A stretch of 64,000 nt of DNA from Aquatica leii (lineage: Eukaryota > Arthropoda > Insecta > Coleoptera > Lampyridae). The notes beneath the pieces are model-generated. The model did no database searches and was not told where the DNA came from. It was given only the letters and a program-made list of their open reading frames with translations. The stretch is taken from positions 260,087,177-260,151,176 of the forward strand of contig CM069432.1 of the NCBI GenBank assembly GCA_035610365.1. The letters run 5' to 3'. A program made the translations under genes and the position numbers. Shown here piece after piece: positions 20,082 through 32,129 of the stretch (position 1 is the first letter of the stretch; the number at the start of each line of letters is the position of its first letter).

Positions 20082-21278
20082 ACCCAAGTAACAAATTTGG
20101 CTGATTAAGTTAACTAAACCAGATTCTAGGCTGATTAAGAACTTAAAAACAGTTCTTAGACCTGAATAAGCTAATAATCTGAACAACTGTTTGAATAAAA
20201 GCTTAAACAAGCCATTATGATCCCGTTATTCAGCTACTCTAATTAAGCTTAATACAAGCCGAAGAAGCACTTACACAACTACCGTAAACTCCCATAACTT
20301 TGACTGCTTTATAACTTTGACTTAAAATTACAGCCAAACTAATGTTAATTCAGAAACACTATTGGTGCCAAAATTGGGGCTCCTAGTAATACAGTAGCCC
20401 TGTTGTATATGATTTCTACTGTTATCAAAGACTTTTGACTTTTTTTTTAAATATATACTGGTCAAAGTTAGGTTAGATGACCCTAACTTTGACTAGTGAT
20501 CTTGGACTAATGAAAAGGCAATATAACATGACTCTATTGTAACATTGGCCAGTAAAGTGTTTGAAAAAAATTATTTGACGCAAAATTTTCAATGTTTCGG
20601 GTCTGGATATATCAAAAAAACATAAAAAATAAAGAAATATATATTAAAAATACAAAACAATTGATATAAACTCAAAATAAGTCCGATATCAAATGCTATA
20701 CAAACATAAGAGTAGGTATTAAAAAAAAACAAATACCACACTCTGATAGAATACAAAAAAAACTCGTATTTGTTGATAAAAAATATGGATTTATTCGACT
20801 TTCATAGGTATGCTTTCAAAAATGAACCCTCTCTTGGTTTCCTTAGGTGACTTTAATTTCCTAATAATCTGTTCTCTTTTAACCAGCGATTTATCAGAAA
20901 CATCAAACTTTAAATTCTTATTCCTCAGAAAATTGACTTCTACGTCTGAAGGATTCATGGTAATGATTTGTCCAATATAATTCTTTGGGTTTCCTTTTTT
21001 TTAAGTGTCTCAAAGCGTACTAAAACGAAGTCGTTGGTCGTTAAGCTTAGACCCTCCTCACATTGTTTTTCTGACTCTGTTTGGTTTGCTGTATTACTCA
21101 ATTCAGGATTAATTTCATCAAACTCAGTAACATTGTCTTCTTGGTCATATAGTCTATCATACATCTGGTCCTCAATTAATTGCTGCCGAAAGTCTTCAAA
21201 ATCCCCATCATCGTCTGATTCCATGTAGACAATATCATTTGATTCCAATGAACTGTCTTCATCACTGGAAATGGGTTC

Positions 21279-22419
21279 CAGCGGCGCGTTATGACTTCAT
21301 GAGGCCCCGGGCAAAAATTTAATTGTGGCCCCTCCCCTCCTTTTGCAGTGTATTCTTTTATTGCATAAAATAATAAGCAATATAAATTAAAATAGTAAGA
21401 GTAATATTTAATATAACAAAGGAAACTTTCTATAATTAAAAAAAAATTAAAGAAATTATAAAAATATATAATACCATTGATTATATATACTTTAATACAT
21501 AAAATTTGTATAAATAAAAAAATATGGTTATATGTGCACTTTCCTTGCTTTTTGAGCAGCAAAATCATTGATCAGCTGATTGAAATCAACTTCGCTGGTT
21601 AAATTATTTTCAATGCATAGTATAGCCAAATTGCACAATTTCTCTTGTCCTAAAGAATTTCTAATATAATTTTTAAGGATTTTAAGTACGTTAAACGACC
21701 TCTCTGCCGATGCATTACTTACTGGTATTGTTAAGTATATTTTTAAAATTATATCCACATTAGGAAATGTAGAGACTAAACCTTCTTGAATCGTTTTATA
21801 CAAAATTGAAGGAGAATTTAAATTTTCATTTTTTGCAAAATAAACAAACAAACTCGATAGAATAAAAAAAAAAAAATTGTTACTTCGAATGTCTTCTGAT
21901 ATATACGTAGACAATGATTTTAAAAGATTTACGGCACTATACAAATCAAAATTTTTATTTTGAATGCTTTTACTGGTAGTATTCATTCTTTGTAAAATTG
22001 TATTCCATATAAAAAGCAAAAGAGTTGTTTCAAAATCTTCAAAATTTTCATATAGCTTTTTTGCTTCTAATTTGGTCAAGGGGTTTTCATTAGATTCTTC
22101 AAACATTTTAAATAAGCATTCTTTTATGGCTAAAAAATTCATTTTTACAGCTAAAACTGCATCTGCTCTTGAGGACCATCTTGTTGAAAAAATATGCATT
22201 AGCAAGGGTGTCTCGTGTACGTTTAGTATTTTTCTTCGAAAATTAAAAAATAACATTACTTTCTTGCAAAAAATGTTTGCTTCATATAAGTTTAATTTCA
22301 GATTTTTTTTTAAATTTAAAAGTATATATCTAGTATTGGTTTAAAACCTCTCCGAGGCCCCTCTGACGTTGGAGGCCCCGGGCAAATGCCCAATTTGCCC
22401 ATGTGATAACGCGCCACTG
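21279..22419 (-). mobile_element. hAT element with a perfect 8-bp duplication
   Basis: ATGGGTTC stands on both sides (21271-21278 and 22420-22427). The ends are CAGCGGCGCGTTATGACTTC and, reversed, CAGTGGCGCGTTATCACATG, with GAGGCCCCGGGC further in on both sides. The element is 1,141 bp and keeps only the C-terminal part of the transposase, so it is an internally deleted, non-autonomous copy. It lies in the C-terminal coding region of the Tigger transposase and is one of the youngest events in this nest. Confidence 0.9.
21528..22256 (-). pseudogene. hAT transposase, C-terminal remnant
   Basis: The open frame contains FSTRWSSRADAVLAV, the 'TRWSSR.DA' block of hAT transposases of the TTF/ZMYM group, and ends with IPVSNASAERSFNVLKILKN, IRNSLGQEKLCNLAILCIE. 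The latter is the hAT C-terminal dimerisation domain with its S-A-E-R-S-F core. The N-terminal zinc finger and the first catalytic residues are missing because the element is internally deleted. It cannot work alone, but its ends could be moved by a complete relative. Confidence 0.82.
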
Positions 22420-25254
22420 ATGGGTTCTGCAACTTGTTTTTTAGAACTTTTCGTCTTGTTAATTGAAGATTTATCTGTATTTTTGTCATTTTGCGTAGAA
22501 TTTAAATCTTCAACCGAAATACTCATGCCGGGTTGAACATCAACTTTAACTCTGCGCTTCCTCTTGGGTTCTGTATCATCACCGTATCGCATTACTTTCA
22601 ACATATCTACGACTAGTTCAGAGACCAATGCATTTGGATCAACATTTTCATTGGTCTTGTGATCGGGCAACCGGCTTATTACTTCTTGTGGATTATGAGG
22701 ACTAATACCACATTTTTTAAAACCCGAAATTAAATTTTGCGAATAATTATTTGGTGCAACTGCGTCACATAATTTTTTTAATAGTTTTGGGAACTGATCT
22801 TTTTGAACAATTTGGGATTTCCTTTTCTGCGACTGCTTCCAAGAATCCAATATGTCTCTCCACTTTCTTTTTAACGGTGCATAAAAAACCACGTCTAAAG
22901 GCTGGCACAAGTGCGTTGAATTTTTTGGAAAACATGCAAATAATATACGATGTTTCTCAGCAGCCTCTAGAACCTCTGGCGAAAAATGGCTAGATAGATT
23001 GTCACCTAATAATACTATTCTTTCATTGGATCCTTTTGTCACATGAGGAATAAATAGGTTTATGAACCAGTCAGTAAAAATTACGGAGTCAAACCATCCG
23101 CTTTTGCTACGGTTATAACGTGTGTGTGGTGGTCCACCCTCCATCCACGTTATCCATAATTTTTCTGCCTTATATACCACATACGGAGGCAGTATGTTAC
23201 CGGTTGCAGAGCCACAAAACATGATAGAAACGCTAGATTTGGTAGAATCACGAATCCTCTCTGCATACTTAACACCTCTTTTGAAAATATACTTTTTTGT
23301 TCCTGGGTCGTCAGACAAATTAGTTTCGTCATAATTATAAATCCTATGTGGTCCAATGAGCTCTCCATTTTCTGTTAAAGTTTTCTTCAGGGCGTCAAAA
23401 TACTTTTTTAATTCATCTGGCGACAGTTGCGCTTTTGAAACTTTTAAATTTTGGCACATCCTGGAAGATAGTTGATTCCCGTTTCTTTTTATAAAACTAG
23501 TACACCATTTAAGTGTTGGAGTATTGCCGTCACGAAACTGCGGAACTGTAACGCCCTTTCTGTTTAGTAGTTCGCTAGCCAAATGTCGCAAGTCAGTCTT
23601 ATTAAATGGAAACCCCCACTCACTGACTTTTAAAATATGTGCATCTATAGCGGCTTCTTCATTTTTCGAAAATACGAAAGGACGTCCGATTTTTCCAGCG
23701 TGTCTTTGTTTGAGCTTATTTATTATAGTCCATTTCGCAATATTAAATTCTTTAGCAGCTTTCGTTCTTGAAATTCGGCCAGATCTAATCATTTGTAAGG
23801 CTTTGTCTAATTTGCTTTTATTATCGCCATCATACCGCGTATATTTTCGCGTCGGAGCCATACCTATAAGGATAAAATAACAAAATTAACGTTACTTTGA
23901 CTACTGTCGGTAACTTTGACCACCGGTCAAAGTTAGCAACGATCGGTAAATTAATGCTGGCTTCAAATACAAAAATTTACCTACCTTGTACTTTAATTTA
24001 AAATGAAAAGTTATTGCGCTATACTATATAAAGAAGTGTTATGTTATACATCAGCAATCGAAAAATTATTGTCACACTTATAAATCTTTCGCACCAAGAT
24101 ATAGTTTACACAGCATGGATTTTCGCGCACTTTTAGAGGTTACTGGCAGAGAGAAGATATACTTAGAGGGGAATCTCCTGTATATAAACTTGGAACACAG
24201 TTTATGGCGCCCTACAACGGTTGTGGGGAAAACAAATAGCGCGAATTTTAAACTTAATGTGTGGGTGTGGATAGCACCCATTGTTATTAAAATTATTTAT
24301 TTTGAATGTTTTCTTGTTTTTGAAAGAATAGTTATGAAAATTGTCACTTTTTTATAATTATGCATTAAAAAAAGCGACTTATTTTATATAACATTTTTTA
24401 TTTGCACAAATACTATATAAATAACTTCCAGTTTCATTCGAATCAACACCGTGTGAATATTGTAACAACTTTTCTTTAAAACGAATATGAAAACCTTCAG
24501 TTTTTAAATAGTAATAAACGTTAGAATCAAACACGTGTAAAAATAACTTGCATTATTTAGTCGATTTTATTCGAGAAATGCAATTCAGCGTTTTTAGCCT
24601 TCAAGGTCCGAAAAAGAGGGAAATAAAATTTGCTGTGTTTGTATTTTTTACCGATAATTATTACATAGTGGCCTCTAACGGTTGTGGGGAAAAGTTAAAA
24701 CGTTATTCCTTTTCTCTCAATTGAAGTTACTCGTCTACAAATACTTAGTTTATGGGTTACTGGTCAATGTTTATTAGAGTTGTAGAAAATGGCTGGTAGC
24801 AAATCAAAGCTAACCGCGACACCTGTTAGATAAAAAGTTATGCATCGACAACAACAGATCCCTGGAATCAATTATTTGCTTACAAGTAGATAACTAACAA
24901 TCATTTTTTAGTTTTTTGGTCAAAGTTACATTACCGGTCAACATTATAGGACTTTACGGTACTTTATTAACTTTTATTCAGCTATTTTAACTAAGCTTAT
25001 TTTAGGCTGAAGAAGCACTTATACAACTAATTTATTAGTTTCTGTTCAGCGTTGATGACGTACAGCTGAACAATCCCTACTTTAATCAACAGCGCTTCTT
25101 AGAAGTCGTTGTTCAGCTGAACTGCTATTGCGAAAAATAAACAAAAACAACGTTTTTTTCTTTAATCTTTAATCAACCAGCTTCTGTCCAAGGGTATAAT
25201 TAAAGCACTTTTACTTGCATCATTGGTAGGTAATTTATTGGATAATCTACAAAA

Positions 25255-26700
25255 TGAGTAGCAAAATAATAAGAAAGTTTAAAAAGAATGGAACATACTA
25301 TAGAAAGTTAAAAAAACACCCAGGAAAGCTATGAAGATTATCTAAGAAAATTGTATTCTTGAACTCACGTAGTGAGTGAAATGCCATCATCTTCCAAATC
25401 AGTTAATGTCAATGAACATACAATTAATTTAGGTAAAAGACAAGTTTACATTCTGTATATAAACGTGAACATTTAAAATAATGGCAGATTTATTCTTTTT
25501 GTACCTAGGGGTGATTAATTTTAATGGTAAGGATGGATGTCAAAAGTGTACAACTAAAAGTCAATATTCTCATACAGCTCATAAAGTAATATTCCCACTA
25601 ACTAAATGTCCGCTCAGAACAAACAAAATGTTTAGATTAAAGAAATATGGTAACCACCATAAGGGACATGAATCGCCGATTTTAAAAATATCTAGAGTAG
25701 ACATGATCAAAGATTTTATTGTAGCAGATTCACTACATTTGTTGGAACTTGGTGTTATGAATGTCTTATGGGGTGGAGAGATGGAACTCTTGGATTTGAA
25801 GGGAAATTGTGTGCTCGTGATATAGATAAGATTTCAAATGCACTACTGTTAACAAAATTACCATCAGAAATTCATTGGTCTATGCGACCTATGAATTGTT
25901 TATCTTTCTGGAAAAGTGTCGAATATCGTACCTTTCTTAATTATGTTGGAACTGTTATATTAAAAGATGTTTTACATGTTTACGTGTATAAACATTTTTT
26001 ACTTTTATTCGTAGCTACAACCATCTGCAGTTGCGACATATACAGCAAACATCGTTCAATTGCTCAACATATGTTCGAAACATATGTTGAACAGTTCAAA
26101 GACATTTATGGAGAAAATCACTTACTTACTAGCAATATTCACAATTTAGTACACATAGTAGACGATGTCAATAGATTTGGTTCACTACCATCAATATCTG
26201 CTTATCCTTTTGAAAACTCCCTATATCAAATAAAAATGTTATTATGTATGGGAAATCATAATCTAGAACAAGTATTAAATAGAATTAGTGAAAGAGATTC
26301 GATTTTCACAAATTCTATTAAGCATTTGCAGAAACCAGCAGTATCAACTAAAATTAAAAGAAGAAGAAACAATGTGTATTGTCAAATTAGAGATGATTTT
26401 TATCTGAGTAATATTTTTAAAGATTCCTGGTTCCTGACGAAGGAAATTGAGATTGTAAAAACAATTAAAATTTTAGAAGAGAACAATCAAATTATAATAA
26501 TTGGTCAATCTATTAAGAACAAAGAAGAATTTTTTGAAACTCCAATTTATTCTTCTTACTTATTTATATACCTTGCAAATATGAAATTTGAAATCCCAAA
26601 ACATTACAGCATCAATGACATATTATGCAAATTAGTAGCTGTTAATTATAAAGAAAATATGAATGTTTTTATACCGTTGCAACATACTTTACTCAACTGA
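25255..26700 (+). pseudogene. tnp2/DUF4218-like transposase remnant
   Basis: A first piece, MSSKIIRKFKKNGTYYRKLK (25255), looks like a start exon. A long middle part is absent. From the acceptor near 25507 the protein runs NFNGKDGCQKCTTKSQYSHT, CPLRTNKMFR, HESPILKISRVDMIKDFIVA and DSLHLLELGVM; after a frameshift near 25780, MGWRDGTLGFEGKLC, PSEIHWSMRP, FENSLYQIK and NLEQVLNRISE. These blocks belong to a transposase family abundant in insects, whose 'HNL.H..DDV..FG.L...SAYPFE' segment resembles DUF4218 of CACTA-type enzymes. The last 100 residues continue in frame to a stop. The N-terminal half is lost, so the copy is inactive. Confidence 0.6.
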
Positions 26701-27181
26701 TATGTTTCTGTTTGCTTGATATGAATTTTGTTATACTTTTTAGTGTAAACATAAAGCACTTATATACATACATTGCACAGAACGGTTTTCATATTTATTA
26801 CAAAATTCAAAATATGAATACATAGGTAAATTTCAATTTAAAAACAAACATAACTAAAGTTATAAAAGACAACATTTTCAATAGCTTAATAAAGTTAATT
26901 TTATAGATTAATTCCTTTTTATAAATAATTACTGTCATCAGCGAAACTTACATGGGAATTGTATGAACTGCAATTGGACATAGAGGCATTTTTTGAATGC
27001 ATCCATTCATCTACATTATTATTATAAGGGTTTATTTTGCTCTTGTTAACTGAAAACCAACTATCCACATTTCTATTTATGTTAAAGTAGTAATTTCACC
27101 CCTTTTCTTTAGTCGTACATGGCATGATGACTGTCTTGCACCCGTTATTTCAGAGCGTTTTTATGCGTTTTTGGTCACTAA

Positions 27182-28312
27182 TTAAAAAAAATTTTCTAGT
27201 GCTTTTTCAGAAAAATCTGCGTGTCTTCTCCTAACAACCTTCAAAAAAACATTCATTATGTTTCTACAATTTTTAATGGCACATTTAGGAATTTCATTTC
27301 TACTTGCACCACTCCAACTACAATGTACCATAAGATGCTTGTCAAAGAACTGATCCAATAAAATGTAACATGTGTTGAATCCATTTTCACCAGATTCTCC
27401 TACAATTTTTTGCATATGATATATCTAAGGTATAAACAAATTAATTTTAATTCAATTAGTTGGAATGAGTGTATGTGGTATTACCATCTGTTCTTGAAAT
27501 TCGCCACGTTTTAAATTATCTTCTAATTTTATAAGTGTTTCTTTTGTAGAAACAGGAGCAAACTGAAATTCTTCAATCTCTCCGATCTCTGTCTTATTTT
27601 TTAAAATTATTTCTAGTTTGGTATCAAAATCAGATCTAATAGCAGCAATAGTATTTACCATTAGGTTGTCTACATGGTTCATGATTTCTACTTTTACCTG
27701 CTCCATTTTATTAAATAGCTCTTCCTTCAATTGTTCCATATCAAAAGGCTATAAAAATTCAAATTATTTATTTAAAAAGTTGAATATAAATACTTACAAT
27801 TACAGCCGTTTCCATATTCAATAAACTTGCATCAATAATATCAGCGTCACTACAATTATACGACTCCTGTAAAGGATTTATAGATTCTCTTGGAGATTTA
27901 GAACTCATAATTTGAGATTGTAAACTATTTGACTGTTCCTCGACAGGATTACTACATTTTTTATTTATTATGCTTTTAAATAATGAATTATAGTTAACAT
28001 TATTAGTAGTAGTTTTAGATGAACTAGGTTTATTTTTTTGTGATATTGGAAAGTTATCTGATGTGTCTGTATCTTGTCCTGACAAATTTGCAGCGTCTGC
28101 TTCTCCTTCTTCATATGTTATAAAGTATTTTTGTTTTACTTTACATGGCAACTTACTCCATGAATTATTCGGCTGAGAAAATAAATTTCTCACCAAATCT
28201 TTAGCGTAGGAGTTAGACCACCTTAAAAATATTTCACTACTCCAGTTATGGGGAACAACACTTAGTACTTTCTGGCCTGCTTCCAGTGTTTCCACCAGGT
28301 CAAAAAAATTTT
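27182..28312 (-). CDS. DUF4806-domain protein, three exons, reading frame intact
   Basis: Three exons on the minus strand fit with canonical splice sites and phase 0 at both internal introns: 28312-27798 (donor GTAAGT), 27748-27485 (donor GTAATA) and 27424-27182. The first shown exon starts at an acceptor, so the initiating exon lies further upstream and was not found. The protein of about 339 residues has an N-terminal block VLSVVPHNWSSEIFLRWSN, usual in DUF4806 proteins, then an acidic Ser/Asn-rich linker and a coiled region (MEQLKEELFNKMEQVKVEIM). The DUF4806 domain itself follows: PVSTKETLIKLEDNL, YHMQKIVGESGENGFNTCYI, CSWSGASRNEIPKCAIKNC. No stop or frameshift is seen. The domain has no known function; here it sits inside a transposon beside the transposase. 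Confidence 0.68.
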
Positions 28313-28682
28313 CTAAAGTTCAAAAGAATTAGATATCTAACAAAAAAGAGCATAATTAATTTTTAAATTAACATGTCTCTTCTATGCACAAGTCTGCTCA
28401 TATGAATATTTATTGAACAGTATTGAAATTGTTTTACTTTTATAATTGGCGAGTTCTCGAATGTATTGCACTTGCATTAAGAATTTAAGCATATTTGCAA
28501 TTATGAATTAAAAATAAAACGCCGTTTAGTATTTCTTTGTAGGATCATTGATCGATCAGTTACACCTGTATCACTATACTAAAGATTTATAGTAACAAGA
28601 TGATATTTATTTGTTTAGTCAATTTAAAAATAAAAATGTATACTAAGGGGAATATATCCGACGTTTATTACAATATTTAGCA

Positions 28683-28771
28683 TGTTTCAGATTAGCTCAG
28701 ATCAATAAGGCACCCAATATACAACACCGCACGACCGAAGCACCTGGGTTCGAATCCCGTGGGGTCTCAAC
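28683..28771 (+). repeat. tRNA-like sequence (SINE head or tRNA relic)
   Basis: TTAGCTCAGATCAATAAGG resembles an A box and GGTTCGAATCC is a perfect B box, about 40 bp apart, followed by CCGTGGGGTCTCAACA. The T arm nearly pairs, but the acceptor and D stems do not, so it is not a working tRNA gene. It is probably the head of a tRNA-derived SINE or a relic. Confidence 0.4.
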
Positions 28772-29340
28772 AAAATTCAGATAAAAACACAGTTCCTTGC
28801 AAACAAAACAAAAAAAGACAAACAGATAAAGTAATAAATTACGAGTAACATAAGGTCAATAAAAAATCGGTTAGAATCACATACTCCTTCTCTGTTTGAT
28901 AATATAATTTTTAATAAAACATATTTATAAGCTGAAGTAGAGCTGTATATAGAGTTGAATATAGCCTTATTCAAGCATTTAAAACAGGCTACAAGTTGTA
29001 TAAACGTTGAAAAATAGCTGAATAAAAGCTGTAGAAGCAGCTGTTCAGATAAAAAAACTTGGAAAGAGCTGAATAAGAAGATTCTTTTCCATATTTATAA
29101 GATGAATAAGAGATCAGAGTAAGATGAAGAATGGCTGAAAAAGCCACTGTTCAGTAAACTGTCCAGCTATGGAAGAGCTGAATAATTACTGCATTTTTAG
29201 ATGATTAACGGTTGAATAAGAGTTTATTAAATCATTCTTATTGCTACTATTCAGGTATTGGTTGAATAATATTCTGATTAAGCACTTATTCTGCCGGTAA
29301 TCAACTTTCATTGTTACTTGGGTATTTTTCAATAAAAAAT

Positions 29341-31700
29341 GGAGTTACGCATTTTTCTAAAAATAATACAAAAATAAGTTTGGAGATAGGTATTTTGTAT
29401 CAGTAAGAAAACACCAAAATTTCACGAGAACGAAATAAACTTTATTGCAAAATTAAAAAACATTTTTTTTCTACAAATCATCAATCATAAAAAAGACTAT
29501 TCTCAAATCGGTTAAAAATTCTTTGATTAGTCGTGGGGCAGCTGATAATCTAATTCTATAGTTTTTTTCAACTCTTGTAAATGTTTAAACTTTTAAGTTT
29601 TAATTTTTAGTCTGTTCTTATGAAGCTGAGGTAAGTTTTTAAAATTAATTGGTACAACTTTGGAAATATTGAGCCTCATTGGCAAAAGCTGCCAATCAAG
29701 TACATGTCGGAGTTTATAGAAAACGCCATTATTTGATGAATACTTCAATGCTTTTAGATCATTTACTACCGGTGAACCACATGTTTTACCTGGCCTAGTG
29801 GAATTAAAATGTTTTATTTCATCACATGTTTTGAAGAAATTATGCTGCAAATAACTCCACTTTGTATGGTGTCTTCTGGCACGCTGTCTTGCAAATTTGC
29901 TGGGTCGTTAATTTTTTTGGTTTGGATTTGTCTCTCAATAACAGAATAAACACTATCTACCTCCATCTGGGTGTGTCCTTTTTGTAAATACTTTTGAATT
30001 ATTGTGACATTTTTTGCATTGCACAATTAAATAAAGCATTTGATAACGTTGCGTTTCGATTTTGATAGCCGCATCCATCACTGTAGTTAATTATTTCCTT
30101 GTCTTGTACTGAACATACATCAAGATGGCTTTCCAAAAAATGTATTATAATGGTTGTAAACTCATTACTGGTCAAACCACTTTCCGACTCATTTCATAGG
30201 TAACAGTAGCCTTGCTGACGTTTAATGTCAAAAATTGTAAAATGATGCACAATTAATTTTGTTTTGTAATATAAACTTGAGACGTTGGATTTGGGACAAA
30301 GTAATACTGACTGTAAATCCATAGTAAATACTTCATTGATGAACTCTTTATCTTTTGATTTTTCCTCCCTAGCTTCTTTTTTCATTTGTACGTGTTCATT
30401 GTACTTTTCTTCCGTCAAATTTCTAGTCTCAAATGCCACACAAATATCACATAAATCTTTTGTGGGTCTATATAAAGAAAGTCTCTTGTTATGAAACTCT
30501 TTGAGAAACGTTGCAATTGATAAAGGGTTTTCATCTCGATTTCTGCAAAATTCTGTTTTATAGAGTTGAAACAATTGGGACTTAGACATCCATACTGGTT
30601 CAAGATATAGTTTTGATGTCGACGCTCTGCAGTAATGCGATTCTAATTTGGGTAACGACTCAAAAAATTCATGGAGAGATTTAATACGCAGATCTTGCGT
30701 TTGCTTGCTACCAACTGATATTACTTTTTTACTGGTTTCAATGTCGCTTTTTGCCCAATTCTTTATAACCCAGTCTTTAACACCAAGTGTGTTCAGAAAC
30801 ATAGTCTTGCAAACTCTGAATCTTTGTCGACCCAAATAAAACTTGTTAGAGTATGATCTTCTTGAATTTTCATTCTCACTCCGTTTGCGAACTGTTTGAT
30901 TAACAGAAATATGACTTTTTACAAACACTTTCTTCTCTTTCCAAGTATACTCCCAAAATCGTTTAAATATATCGCTTCTTTCTACTTCTTCTAACTTTCT
31001 ACATTGTAGTTTGGACTTGTTTTTGCTCATTACAAGGCACTTGCAGTGATCTAGGTTGTTTAAGCAAATTATACTTCCATGTCCTATTTTCTTTCTTCTT
31101 TCGTAAATACGATTCTCCCTTTTCTCTATTTTGACGATTTTTGTTGTCATTCCATGTTTTTTTGTTTACAGCATATTTTGTAGAACGTGTTCGTTTTCGA
31201 AATTCGTCTTCTAGGTCCTCTCACGGAAGTGGATTATGCGAAATAGACTCTTCTATCTGTAAACTTTCAGCCTCAATCGGATCTGCAATATAGTGTGGAT
31301 CATCAACATTGCATTCTTCTGATTCAATCTCCATATTGTCTACTAAGTTTACTCCTGAGTTATTACAGCACTGGACGTTTATTTGATCTAAAAAGTTACA
31401 CTTAATTAGTAAAGTTAGTTTCTACAACTACTTTGTAACCTACTATTATTATCCAAAATTACCACTTCAGCATTTTCAATAAGTGAAATTGGATCCACAT
31501 CATCACACTCTGGGTTATTAAAATCAATTTTAGCATTAGTATGTTCATCTTCAATAAGGCTTAGATTTATTTGTTCTGATCTATTATTTTGCTTATTTTC
31601 GTTATCAACATTAAATGTATAGGTAAACTTTCTTCCTCTGTAGCCAGTATCTGCTGCTTATTCAAAGTCAAAAAAATTTTTTTTTATTCTACTAGACGTT
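29341..31700 (-). pseudogene. DUF7869-type transposase gene, copy A
   Basis: The minus-strand frames encode a protein of a very common insect family. An acidic N-terminal part (about 31640-31200) is followed by a basic block, then KLQCRKLEEVERSDIFKRFW, RVCKTMFLNTLGVKDWVI, LHEFFESLPKLESHYCR, SKLYLEPVW, LYRPTKDLCDICVAFE, TMDLQSVLLCPK, LYYKTKLIVHHFTIFD and IKRQQGYCYL. A TGA replaces the expected Trp right after YCYL. The rest reads SGLTSNEF, YSDGCGYQNRN and QKYLQKGHTQMEVDSV, with one frameshift near 30030. The Asp of MDLQ, the Asp of YSDGC and the acidic residues after GHTQ are good candidates for a DDE-type triad. GGAGTTACGCA at 29341 is probably the element's left end. The superfamily is not settled. 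Confidence 0.6.
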
Positions 31701-31764
31701 TTTTGTTCTTTTTAAAAGGTGGTGACTGATCTGTAAAAATCATACAATAATTCATCAAAGATAT

Positions 31765-31888
31765 TGAAACGTTCGAGAAGTTATCTGCAAATTCAAGAGC
31801 CTTCTGGAAGTTGTTATCGATCTTCTAGAAGATATATCGACAGATATGGAACACTCGAGAATGATTGTCAAAATGTGTATATGTACCG
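31765..31888 (+). mobile_element. Gypsy LTR fragment at the same site as the full element in copy B
   Basis: The first ~124 bp of the gypsy LTR (TGAAACGTTCGAGAAGTTAT onwards) follow AAAGATAT, as in copy B at 41744. After GTACCG the sequence jumps to GCTTAATTTATAATC, which in copy B lies 200 bp beyond the 3' LTR (about 48087). The insertion therefore came before the duplication and a later deletion removed it from copy A. Confidence 0.78.
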
Positions 31889-32129
31889 TATGCTTAATTT
31901 ATAATCAAAAGTAAGTAAAACATCTTACCTAATATAGAATTAATCTGTTCGTATAGATTGCACTTATTTCACTTTAAAATCACAAGTTATTGCACAGCTG
32001 CACGTGTGTATGGTAGCTCTAATGACAAATAATGGAGAATTTTTTATGGAGATACGGAGGATTCCATAGTGTTCGGTGGAATATTTCACAGAAGATGTCG
32101 CCAAAATCCTATTTTGTACATAAAGTGGA

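Larger units (their letters stand above)
20791..23861 (-). pseudogene. Tigger-type transposase, whole core, split by a hAT insertion
   Basis: From Met at 23861 the protein starts MAPTRKYTRYDGDNKSKLDK, with a psq-type helix-turn-helix at residues 15-55 and a second DNA-binding part at 60-140. A complete DDE_1 core follows: D178 in YNYDETN, D287 in LGDNLSSH and D323 in QPLDV, spaced DD35D. SGFKKCGISPHNP follows near residue 385. After 22420 the frame runs into the hAT element. The C-terminal part resumes at 21270 with an acidic stretch and TNDFVLVRFE, then a frameshift in an A run near 20995, and NFLRNKNLKF to the stop at 20791-20793. The transposase moves the element by cut and paste at TA; the core could still fold, but the C-terminus is disrupted. 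Confidence 0.82.
20282..24959 (-). mobile_element. Tigger/pogo element (with a hAT element inside)
   Basis: The termini are CCGTAAACTCCCATAACTTT on the left and CCGTAAAGTCCTATAATGTT for the right end reversed, flanked by TA (20280-20281 and 24960-24961), the pogo-family duplication. Several copies of GTCAAAGTTA or TAACTTTGAC lie near both ends. The single gene is on the minus strand (23861 to 20791). Without the hAT insertion at 21279-22419 the element is about 3.5 kb. It sits in the left subterminal region of the two-gene element. Confidence 0.8.
20082..29323. mobile_element. Two-gene DNA transposon (tnp2/DUF4218-like transposase plus DUF4806 gene)
   Basis: The terminal inverted repeats are ACCCAAGTAACAA (20082-20094) and TTGTTACTTGGGT (29311-29323). 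Inside each end lie 200-350 bp crowded with variants of GCTGAATAAG or CTTATTCAGC, the kind of subterminal repeats that CACTA-like transposases bind. The element is 9.2 kb with, and about 4.6 kb without, the Tigger insertion in its left arm. It carries a transposase remnant on the plus strand (25255-26700) and a DUF4806 gene on the minus strand (28312-27182), tail to tail with about 480 bp between them. The target duplication is unclear; AT is possible. The superfamily assignment (CMC-like) is tentative. Confidence 0.6.

Noticed and set aside
20070-20090. TTAA beside the left end of the DUF4806 element as a piggyBac/Kolobok duplication
   Set aside because: The right end (TTGGGTATTTTTC) lacks TTAA, so the left TTAA is chance.
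28683-28771. A working tRNA gene
   Set aside because: The B box is perfect, but the acceptor and D stems cannot pair; it is better read as a SINE head or relic.
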